From: Physocladia obscura
Taxonomy: Eukaryota > Chytridiomycota > Chytridiomycetes > Chytridiales > Chytriomycetaceae
Length of the DNA: 11,584 nt
NCBI GenBank assembly: GCA_027596945.1
Contig: JADGJH010001166.1
Location: forward strand, 1 to 11,584
Reading direction: 5' to 3'
Position 1 is the first letter of the stretch. Each line of letters starts with the position of its first letter. Both the position numbers and the translations under genes were made by a program. This document shows, one piece after another, positions 1 through 7,021 of this stretch. The notes below the pieces were generated by a model, which was not told the DNA's origin, made no database searches, and saw only the letters and a list, made by a program, of their open reading frames with translations.

Positions 1-760
1 CAAAACAAGTATAAATCTTCATTAATTTAAGGTTTATTTGTTTCTTCTCAAATAAAAGAAATAAATTGTTTGTCTTATGTTTATTTCAATGAAGTTAAAT
101 TATAAAAATAGCTTTATTTATGGGCAGTTGATAAATGCAAACAATCTTTATGAAAAGATTAAACTAATGCTGTTTCAACTGATCTGTTATTACTGTGATA
201 CACTACTGCAAAGGGGCCAACAGAGTCAACAGAGAACCGTTGAGAAGAATCTAGAATATTCACTAGAGACCCAGTCCACTTACTATAATGTTCAAATTCC
301 TGGAAACACAAAGTCTCCTGGATTATTTTACACAAGCGCATGGCTTGCGTAGTAGACTAAATAAGAGAGTGAGAGATACTCTGCAACATACAAGGGTTTT
401 GGATATAAGCATTTTCATAAATAATTGTATTAGAAATTAATAGAAACATTTAGAAAATGTAGAAAAGGCAAAAGACAGTTGCAAGATACTATGAATGCAT
501 CCACAGTCTCTTGTACCAACAGATCTGCATATGCTGGTGGCCACAGCACATGTATTCACTGTTGGCACAGTCAACTTTAGTTTATTAATAAAGATATTAA
601 GCTATTTATTAACTAAACAGAACAGTGATTTGTCTAAAGTCAACAAAAACTAAGTGAAGGAACCAACTGCCATTCACTATAACATCAATCATTTTGAGTT
701 ATAAGCAATGACAGAAAAACCACATTTGTTTGATTTTTCTCAAACATATTTTCATTGAAG
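1..760. other. AT-rich stretch without a recognisable gene
   Basis: Short open frames exist on both strands (77-352 plus, 159-341 minus) and overlap each other. Neither shows a recognisable domain, a splice-site context or a compositional rise. I see no tandem repeat, RNA gene or transposon motif here. It reads as intergenic or intronic DNA, although an unrecognised exon cannot be excluded. Confidence 0.5.
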
Positions 761-790
761 AGAAAAACTCAAAGATGCCTTTATACTGAT

Positions 791-900
791 CTATTTGAAA
801 TGCTATTTCAAATACTATTTGAAATAGATGTATTTGAAATGTATGTATTTGAATTACTATTTCAAATTATTTCAAATTATTTGAAATACTTTTTCAAATT
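791..900. repeat. Cluster of alternating TTTGAAAT / ATTTCAAA palindromic units
   Basis: The 8-mer TTTGAAAT and its complement ATTTCAAA recur many times in about 110 bp, in both orientations. TATTTGAAAT (792-801) and ATTTCAAATA (805-814) form a perfect 10-bp inverted repeat with a 3-nt spacer. The same right arm (805-813) then pairs with ATTTGAAAT (817-825), again across 3 nt. The array could extrude alternative hairpins. The open frame across it (755-964) is a by-product of the repeat. Confidence 0.75.
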
Positions 901-1067
901 CAGAGGCATCTCAAGTACAAAAAACAGCTGTAAAGAAGGTTCTGGATTTCCTTTTTTTGTGTAGAATTTTAACAAATAATAAACTCTCTCAACTCTCAAA
1001 ACTTGAAGTCTACTATCAAGCTTTTGATAAACTTGCTGAAATATCAACAAACAAAAATATATAACAG

Positions 1068-1522
1068 ATGTTTGCTGATGTGACAGAAGCCAAAATTGCC
1101 AAAATATTCATAAACAGTCAACAAAATTGTGCCATTCCAGTATTGTGCTCTAAAAGTTTCAAATTAGATGGCACTTACTTTTTCATGGTAGATAATCTCC
1201 TGGAGGATTGTGATGTAATTTGTTTGAACTTTTACTGAGTCTGAATTTTGCTTTGAACTGGTGGTAAATGGACAGGATCCTTTAAAATACGCAATAGGAA
1301 GACTGGCACATCCATTCAATGTTGCTATGCCATCTCCCTTTGTGTTTTCAACAAAAACTTGTGGGGTACTTCTTGAGAAGAGCATTAGTGATGATATTTG
1401 ATTCAACAATACACACCAGACATCCATCTGCTCTTGTTTCCAAACTTGTAAATGCATTTCTCAAAGATTGGGTGAATAAAAGAATTGAGATATTCACATT
1501 CAAGTATTGCAGGGTTGTTTAA
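1068..1522. other. Coding-like fragments of uncertain strand
   Basis: On the plus strand, a 56-codon frame starts at ATG 1068 directly after an acceptor-like sequence (ATATATAACAG) and ends at TGA 1236-1238. A second plus frame runs to TAA near 1522 and ends in a Lys/Arg and aromatic-rich tail. On the minus strand, 1457-1164 is open for 97 codons, and a consensus donor (GTAAGT) lies at 1178-1173 on that strand. Neither strand gives one continuous protein, and I recognise no family. It is most likely a decayed gene or element fragment. Position-specific codon composition or transcript reads would decide the strand. Confidence 0.3.
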
Positions 1523-1760
1523 TGGTGTTCAGTTATCATCAAAGCCCTTGATACAAAACACATATGAGAATTCATTCAATAAAATAATATCAAAGAACTG
1601 ACAAAGCTTACATTGTCAACTTAATGACTTTTTGACTGCCTTCCATATCTGTGCAGTGGGCTTTGCAAGGTCCTCAAAGTATTCATCCCAAGCTGGAAGA
1701 GACATTGTTTTTAATGATTGAAAGAGCGATTCAATAAAATCAGGAACAAGAGTGGAAGGT

Positions 1761-1833
1761 GTTGCAATCTGTGTTTATGATTGTGTATGGTAAGGATTTT
1801 TTAGCAAGAATTTTCTTTTCTTTATTCTAGATT
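1761..1833 (+). repeat. Dispersed inverted repeat, left copy
   Basis: The reverse complement of this segment matches 11217-11288 across about 70 bp, including a shared AATAAAGAAAAGA block and a shared AAAAATCCTTACCA block, with small indels. By eye roughly four bases in five agree. The copies lie about 9.4 kb apart in opposite orientation. Confidence 0.65.
1790..1830 (+). other. Candidate 41-bp GT-AG intron
   Basis: A donor (G|GTAAGG) at 1790 is followed by a pyrimidine-rich tract and the acceptor TTTATTCTAG ending at 1830. Removing the 41 bp joins two plus-strand open segments in phase. The joined frame runs from about 1738 to a TAA near 1945, whereas the unspliced frame would shift. In the inverted copy near 11217-11288 the donor is kept but the acceptor CTAG reads ATTG. 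The evidence is sequence-only, and the opposite strand is also partly open. Confidence 0.4.
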
Positions 1834-2247
1834 TTGATTGTTCAAAATCCTCAGTCACAAAAATACCAAAAACCGTCTTTAAATCAATCTTGCATTTTCC
1901 TCCCCATATAAAACTTTCTTGTATTAATACAAAAGCTACTGCTTAATGATGGAAATGGCAAGTCCACTGTTTTATTCTTTACTTTTTAAGTGAATTTAGT
2001 GATTTCTTTCAATAAAGAGTGAATATATCTTTCAATATAGCTTGAATCTTTTTTATGTTAACAGAAGGAAACTCTGTATATATCTCTTCAACATAGTCCT
2101 AGTATGGCTTGAATACATTAGGGGGTATTTGCTTTAGCAGATCTTTTGAACCAAAGTCAAATATGGATGAGTGAAGATTTCTGAGTTGAAAAAGTTTGAA
2201 ATAGTTTGAAGAGCACACGGAATTGTGGTAGAAGAGGCTTGAAGAAT

Positions 2248-2853
2248 TCACCTGACTTTAGCTATCAATGTCAGTGAAATTTGAGTCTTCATTGCTTTGG
2301 ATTGACATTCATCAATAGCCTTGATAACCTCAGATTTCATGAGTGAAACTATTTTGCACTTTCTCTTTTTCAACTTGGCAACCTTTTTTTGTGAACTTCT
2401 CTTTCTTCCCAATACATGTTCCATTTCGATAGAGGCAAAGCATCCTTTAAGGAAAATTAAGTTTTTGGGCAGGAAAGAAACGCAAATTACAGAAATTGTG
2501 CACATGTCTCTCATTCCCTCTTTCACATTCTGCTTTGGTTTGTCATCTCTCATATATTTCCGCATATCAGCGGCAAACACATAGAGCGCTCCTATCGTCG
2601 ACTTTACCGAATCCTTTTCCGCGAAAATCCATTTCATGTATTTGGCCAGCTGAACGACGCAAAATTCGCTTCTCTTCTTAAGCTTGGGGGTGACGTACTT
2701 CTCGATTTGTTCAGAGACGAGCGGAACAGGCATTTCGTCATCAGAACTTATTCTTTCCACAAACAAAAAACTCAAAAAGACGAGTGTCTGCGAACCAGCT
2801 GCTGATGCCGCCACTCCAATATCGTCCGATCTCACTTCTTCTAGCAATAGGTT
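2248..2853 (-). CDS. Unidentified basic protein, probable exon
   Basis: The minus strand is open from 2853 to TGA 2250-2248, about 200 codons. The first ATG is at 2733-2731; the open region continues upstream of it through a short hydrophobic run and may be intron or further exon. The part near 2580-2850 is clearly GC-richer than its surroundings, as expected of a real exon. The middle holds a charged segment with several Tyr-Met pairs, and the C-terminal part is very lysine-rich (KKVAKLKKRK), as in a nucleic-acid-binding or nucleolar tail. A donor-like CAG|GTGAAT overlaps the stop (2254-2249), so the coding sequence probably continues in another exon. A possible 46-nt intron (GTAATT...TTAAAG) inside it would break the frame, so I do not favour it. 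I recognise no family. The duplicated structured repeat lies just upstream. Confidence 0.45.
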   Translation of the reverse strand, partial: NLLLEEVRSDDIGVAASAAGSQTLVFLSFLFVERISSDDEMPVPLVSEQIEKYVTPKLKKRSEFCVVQLAKYMKWIFAEKDSVKSTIGALYVFAADMRKYMRDDKPKQNVKEGMRDMCTISVICVSFLPKNLIFLKGCFASIEMEHVLGRKRSSQKKVAKLKKRKCKIVSLMKSEVIKAIDECQSKAMKTQISLTLIAKVR

Positions 2854-2879
2854 CTATTATTTTAAATACTATTTCTACT

Positions 2880-3055
2880 GGTGCCGTATCTCAAAAGTCA
2901 GAAGTATTTGACTGCGGCTGGCGTAAAAGTATCGTAAAATCCTTGCGGATGATGTTAGTCGTGCCAGACTGAACAGCGACCCCGTGTCGAAAAAATGATT
3001 GAACCTGGTTTAACTCCTTCCGGGAGATGGATTGGGGAATGTCTCTGTTCAGACC
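2880..3055. repeat. Tandem repeat unit 1, GC-richer, hairpin-forming
   Basis: This unit is nearly collinear with 3087-3248. Shared blocks include GACTGCGGCTGGCGTAAAA, GCCAGACTGAACAGCGAC and TCCTTCCGGGAGATGGAT. It has about 14 extra bases near 2930-2946. Positions 2948-2988 can fold as a long imperfect hairpin. The unit is less AT-rich than most of the window and lies about 30 bp upstream of the minus-strand open frame. Confidence 0.85.
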
Positions 3056-3086
3056 CTGTTCCCTCCACTTCTTTTTGGTTCAAAAT

Positions 3087-3248
3087 GGTGCAGTATCCCA
3101 AAAGTCAGACGTACTTGACTGCGGCTGGCGTAAAACCGCTGACGATGTTAGTCGTGCCAGACTGAACAGCGACTCCATGTCGAAAAAATGATTGAACCTG
3201 GTTGATCTCCTTCCGGGAGATGGATCGGGGAATGTCTTTGTTCAGACG
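3087..3248. repeat. Tandem repeat unit 2, GC-richer, hairpin-forming
   Basis: This is the second copy, about 207 bp from the first. Three hairpins can be drawn in order. A GCGG/CCGC pair lies at 3121-3139. An imperfect stem spans 3141-3181, with AGTCG (3150-3154) opposite CGACT (3170-3174) and a second helix below it. ATCTCC (3205-3210) and GGAGAT (3216-3221) close a 5-nt TTCCG loop. I cannot match it to a known RNA family; it could be a regulatory element, a small RNA gene or a transposon terminus. Confidence 0.85.
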
Positions 3249-3460
3249 CCAACTTGAGAGTTGTTAATGTAACCAAATTTTTATTAGAGCTTCTGTGCGA
3301 AATTCACTAAACTTTAAACAATGAAAAGGAACCAAACTTGGAATACTCTTGAAACTAATTTTTGTGTAATAAAAAATTAAAAAAACAGTATTATAAGCTC
3401 TCTTTTGCACACTATTCACCACTCCATCTCTTGTCGCAATTAATACAATTTCTAAGGTAC

Positions 3461-3980
3461 TCAACACTGTTTTTCCTCCAATACAGCCAACCACTTCATT
3501 TTTTTTTCTCTCTTCAGCTGGAGCTGTGAGAGATAAGACAGTGGGTTGTGAATGCACGCAATCAATGCTTGCACAGCTGGCATGCTATAAATCGGCTGGA
3601 ATTTGACAACGAGGGTGGCACGGCATGCGAGGAAATTGACAGAATATGCCACTTTGAACTTTTTCTCACAATCACAAGCAAGAAACATGTGTTGCTGTGC
3701 AGGTTGATGGAGCTTTTTGAGAGTTTGATGCCAGGGACTGCGAGTGTGATTTTGGCCCATACTTGTGAAAAGTATGCCAGGATTAGCAGCAAGTGGAAGT
3801 AGCTGTGAATTTGCAGATACTACCAAAGCTGTGCGAAAATTTCCAGATGGGAGTGATGTGCTTGTGTGGCAGATCATGGATACTTTGGTGGATAGTGTTG
3901 GTTCCTTGCATCCAAATGTTGTGGCTGTTGTAGATATTTTGAAGAGAATGTGTTGGATGAAACGGTTTTTCCATGTGTAA
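3461..3980. other. Coding-like region of uncertain strand and identity
   Basis: The minus strand is open for 138 codons at 3877-3461. The plus strand has an open frame from 3530 to 3802 that follows a strong polypyrimidine tract and TTCAG acceptor (about 3490-3516), and a second, frame-shifted open segment at 3765-3980. The plus segments look helical and rich in V, L, D and C (for example DGSDVLVWQIMDTLVDSVG). They end near a donor-like GTAAATG (3977), with an acceptor ATTTTCCAG at about 4008. I recognise no domain on either strand. A plus-strand gene fragment with a frameshift is slightly favoured by the splice-like context. It may have inserted into, or replaced, the rest of the copia relic to its right. 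Confidence 0.3.
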
Positions 3981-4159
3981 ATGTGTTGATAATTTATTTA
4001 TTTTCCAGTCACACTTCTACAATTTTTATCAAAGTTTATTTCTTTGATTGGTTCTGAAGCATCAGTGTTAGTTTAAACAGGTATCATGAAAGTTGTGACT
4101 GATGAAAAGTTTCCATCCTCATTGCTTCAAGTCTGGCAACTGGCAGAAAAACTTGCATA

Positions 4160-4459
4160 TCAATTCATCACTTGTGAAACATACAACATGTTGTCACAAG
4201 TGCATACAATTGATACAGAGCCATTTCTAGGCTTCCAGTGTCTCATAGCATCAATTTTGAATGAGTAATAAAAATATTTCTATCTTGACAGCCCATTGTG
4301 GCACATTGCACAAAGTATCACTGCAGCAGTGTGAGCTTTTGTACCAATAGTGTCTTTGGCCAAAAGTACAGCTTTATTCATCTCTTTTATCATTCCAATG
4401 TTATCCTTGTTATCTACACAAGCTGAGGCCTCATGTATACATAACAAGTCTTGAGAGAG
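4160..4459 (-). pseudogene. Probable Ty1/copia protease and start of pre-integrase segment, decayed
   Basis: On the minus strand 4459-4280 is open. It reads ASACVDNKD followed by IKEMNKAVLLAKDTIGTKA, which resembles the stretch after the DSGAS catalytic motif in copia-type aspartic proteases. The catalytic Asp is not visible: HEAS stands where DSGAS is expected. After a stop and frame change, the string DNMLYVSQVMN (about 4230-4190) resembles the L-x-N-V-L-Y-V segment between copia protease and integrase. The position about 75 codons after the Gag zinc knuckle on the same strand fits the copia order Gag-protease-integrase. No integrase or reverse transcriptase follows, so the relic is truncated. 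The plus-strand 60-codon frame at 4086-4268 is probably its antisense shadow. Confidence 0.4.
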
Positions 4460-4649
4460 TCACTATATGTATATGTTACGATACTCAATGATAAAGAAAT
4501 GCTGGTTAATAAGCCAGTTGAAAAACATACAAAAATATTGTGTATAATGCTTCTTGTGTAATTATTAATTATCTTTACACATTATTTCAGTGTGTTGATC
4601 ACAGTAGGTGGCCTCTCTCAGTTGTTAGGGCAACTTAGTGATGATTAAA

Positions 4650-5226
4650 ACTTTGGGATGACTTTGAAACACTTTGTCTTGTTGTGTCCTTTATGCCACA
4701 TATGTTGCATTTCTTCTATGGTTTTGACTCTCTGTCAGTGTTCAGTGCTTTGGCTGCATTTACCTTGGATTTTATTTTGACATCTTTGTCATGAATTAGA
4801 CAGCTTGTGAACTTGTTTGAGAAGGTTATCTTTGGTTGGGAGTTTTTCTTGCACCATGATAGACAAGTTCAGGTGGAAGCAAAAACAGGATCTTGAAGAT
4901 AATCAACTTGTCCTCTATTTTTGTTCCAATTCCAGCAAGTTTCTGGATAATGACATTGATTTGAGCTAAGAATGGTTCAAAATCACAAATGCCATCACAG
5001 ATTTCTGAATTAAAGCCATAGCAGAGTGCATACTTAGCAGTAAAACTAATGCCCACCATTTGTTTGACAAGGTAGGTCCAAACTTATTGAGTAGTTTTGT
5101 GCATGTCAAGTTCCAGGAGTAGATCATTGGTGATATGGGTCAAGATTTCCACAAGACCTTTTGCATTTGTTTCCTCCCAGGCTTCTTGCAGAGGCTGATT
5201 TTCTTGTTGAAGGTTCTGCAAGTTCT
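4650..5226 (-). pseudogene. Ty1/copia-like Gag relic with CCHC zinc knuckle
   Basis: The minus strand encodes the usual copia Gag succession. A W-x(4)-AKGLVEILTHI segment with a downstream KTTQ-x-VW pair comes first. The segment LAQINVIIQKLAGIGTKIED follows, with a downstream LLPPEL, matching the conserved DxLAxIGxxIxDxxxxxxxLxxLPP pattern of UBN2-type Gag. A zinc knuckle follows at 4709-4669: CNIC, then H-x4-C, giving C-x2-C-x4-H-x4-C. The frame is broken by an in-frame TAA at 5086-5084, by shifts after 4826 and by a one-base shift inside the knuckle, so no intact product can be made. Gag would form the cytoplasmic particle that packages element RNA. Long terminal repeats could not be identified. 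Confidence 0.75.
4669..4709 (-). other. CCHC zinc-knuckle motif, frame-shifted
   Basis: Cys codons at 4709-4707 and 4700-4698 are in one frame. The His codon (4686-4684) and last Cys codon (4671-4669) are in the next frame. One missing base after the GIKD codons explains the shift. With that allowance the spacing is C-x2-C-x4-H-x4-C, the nucleocapsid-type RNA-binding knuckle of retroelement Gag. Confidence 0.7.
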
Positions 5227-5714
5227 GTTATTGTTAGTACTCAGTGTAAAGTCCATAAATAAGTTTTTTTGTCTGGTTGTTCAATTGGTAGATTCCCAAG
5301 ACTCTTAATCTCTTTGATTCTAAGACACTCACATAGTGTTCACGTCACAGTGATGATGCTTGTGACAGGGCTGTTGTTCCAATGACTGAGTGGTGCCTTA
5401 TATTATTTCTTACTTTGATATATATTTTGTAGAACAAAAAAAAAAAAGGAAATGGAGATGGGGATTTGACTGAGTACTGTTGAGAATTGTGTTTCCCTAA
5501 AATTCAACAGGAATCAACAGTTAAAGAATCTAAACTTCGCAAACAACTGCTTGAAAAAAAAATTGGTAAATGCACTTGTTCAATGAGAAATAAAATATGC
5601 CAACCTTGGAAAATATAGACTCTATATGTACAACACACCTGAATTAAGAATAATTTCCTATCAGGTGCAATCAAATTAAACAAGATTGTTGATTTTTTTG
5701 GTGGATTAATAAAT

Positions 5715-6512
5715 ATGTTGACTGAGAAACAAGAACAATTTTTGAATCACGTTTGCTATCATGAGAATGTAAGAGATTGGTTATATCAGTTTCTTTCAGA
5801 AAAATACCCTAATTATTATCCTTCCAGAAGAGACCTCATGGAGTGGTTAAAGCAGTAAACTTTTGGCAGATTCATCACAGGCTAGGTCCAAGGTTGCCAA
5901 CAAATTCAGTTCAAACAAAAAAATGTCTGAAATATTCCAAGTTGACCTAACAGGACTGTTAACCTGTTGTCATGGTTTTAATTACATTTTTGGATTGATT
6001 GACATTCCCACAAAGATGTTGTCCATGGCTGTCTTGAAAACACAATCTGCTACGTCAGTGGCAAATACATTGCAAAAAATATTGATGAAAACAAGCTGAC
6101 AATTTCAGTGATCCAATCTGATAACAGATGGAAATTCTTGGGAGAATTTGAATTATTATTGCATGAAAAGAATATTAAACAAGTTTCTTGAGAGCAGGGT
6201 TCCTGTGGACTGATGGAGTCATTGAGCAATCTTGGGGAACATTAAAAAAAATGTTGTATAAATTCCAATACATTGTTGGAAGACAGATTTGGGTTGATAT
6301 CTTTTGATTGCTAATTAAACAATATCATTCATAGTTTCACACACACAACACCAATAAAAACAAGTACAGGGGAAACTAACGTTGCTTTGAATAAATCAGA
6401 CAATGGTTATAGCAACTGCAGTAAGACCAGGCCAAAATGCTGCCGCAGAGTTTCATTTCCTTACAACGTTGTGTTTGCAACAAGGACAATGACACTCCAA
6501 TTTTCTGTTTGA
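5715..6512 (+). pseudogene. Retroviral-type (rve) DDE integrase relic
   Basis: A 47-codon helical segment (ATG 5715, TAA 5856-5858) ends in a PSRRDLMEWLKQ motif typical of the pre-core region. The core then follows. The first acidic residue is in QVDLTG (Asp 5944-5946), followed by the hydrophobic GFNYIFGLID strand and a KTQSATSVANTL helix. The second is in QSDN (Asp 6120-6122), then EFELLLHEKNIKQV. The third is in GVIEQSWGTLKKML (Glu 6224-6226). The D-to-D gap is about 59 codons and the D-to-E gap about 35, as in D,D(35)E integrases. The tail includes HSFTHTTPIKTSTGE, the usual post-core motif. Stops at 5856, 6100 and 6305 and at least three frame changes make it dead. The usual DNG is DNR here. 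The family is unclear: Ginger-like, Maverick/Polinton-like or LTR-element; copia is unlikely. The C-terminal frame runs to TGA 6510-6512. Confidence 0.8.
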
Positions 6513-7021
6513 GCACATTGAATATATTCACTCATGCTTCCCTTTGTAATTGATATATTGATTGAAACGTTTCGCCTAGGGTTTATTTTTTGATTCAGGG
6601 TGTTTGATCTTGGAAAGATTACAACCTACAACTACAATCCTTTTGCACTCCTCTTTCCAGGCACAAGGACCAAAATAAATTTTGACAGGTCTATGCATCT
6701 GGACTGCCTTAAACAATGAGTTTTGCTTCAAATAGCTCAATTCAAATATCTCATGAAAATCATATTAACTGGCTCGTTGTGGCTTGCATTTGTAGGAACT
6801 GACATAGAAATCCGTCTGCATTCGATCGCAAGCGTGTTTGTGTGTTTGCATTTGATATGATAACAAAACTGAAACTTGAACGTATGGGTCACCTCCAAGC
6901 TTGTTGTACAGGATTTGATTCTCTTCACGAGTATTGATCGCCTTGAATTGAAAGGGAGCGTCTTTAGAGTCGACCAATTGATCGTGTACGATTTGAAGCC
7001 ATTTCTTTTCCCCACAATTTG
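6513..7021 (+). promoter_or_regulatory. Upstream region of the lectin gene, no clear elements
   Basis: No long plus-strand frame exists between the integrase relic and the lectin start, so this stretch should hold the promoter and 5' leader. I find no convincing TATA box or upstream exon. The minus-strand frame at 7105-6737 extends into the lectin coding sequence and is best seen as antisense. The last 60 bases become pyrimidine-rich just before the ATG. Confidence 0.3.

Larger units (their letters stand above)
1616..1835 (-). pseudogene. Unidentified coding-like remnant, minus strand, with one shared stop
   Basis: Read on the minus strand, one frame runs from about 1835 to TGA 1618-1616. 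It is interrupted by a single TAA after a K-rich stretch that ends in the peptide LKNPYHTQS. The downstream part is acidic and aromatic (it includes AWDEYFEDLAKP) and looks protein-like. The segment around LKNPYH recurs on the opposite strand near 11217-11274 with similar residues (KKRxFxLKNPYHxQS) and the same TAA. That suggests a shared ancestral sequence rather than chance. The same DNA on the plus strand carries a good intron (1790-1830), so the true strand is unresolved. No domain is recognised. Confidence 0.35.

Noticed and set aside
77..352. 91-codon plus-strand open frame
   Set aside because: It has no domain or splice context, ordinary composition, and an equally open minus-strand frame across it. 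It is compatible with chance.
2463..2508. 46-nt GT-AG intron inside the minus-strand frame (GTAATT...TTAAAG)
   Set aside because: Splicing would move the downstream lysine-rich segment out of frame and reach a stop after about 25 codons, whereas unspliced reading stays open.
2880..3248. tRNA-like internal promoter boxes or a hammerhead ribozyme in the tandem repeat
   Set aside because: GGTTCAATCA and CTGACGA resemble box B and a hammerhead core. However, box order and spacing are wrong, and no proper stem II links CTGACGA to GAAA.
4086..4268. 60-codon plus-strand frame starting soon after an AAACAG acceptor-like site
   Set aside because: The opposite strand here reads DNMLYVSQVMN and fits the copia relic that surrounds it, so the plus frame is better seen as antisense.
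5478..5521. TGTTGA ... TCAACA pair upstream of the copia relic, as possible LTR ends
   Set aside because: Only about 44 bp separate the two ends, no second copy was found, and no primer-binding site follows. It is too weak to call an LTR.
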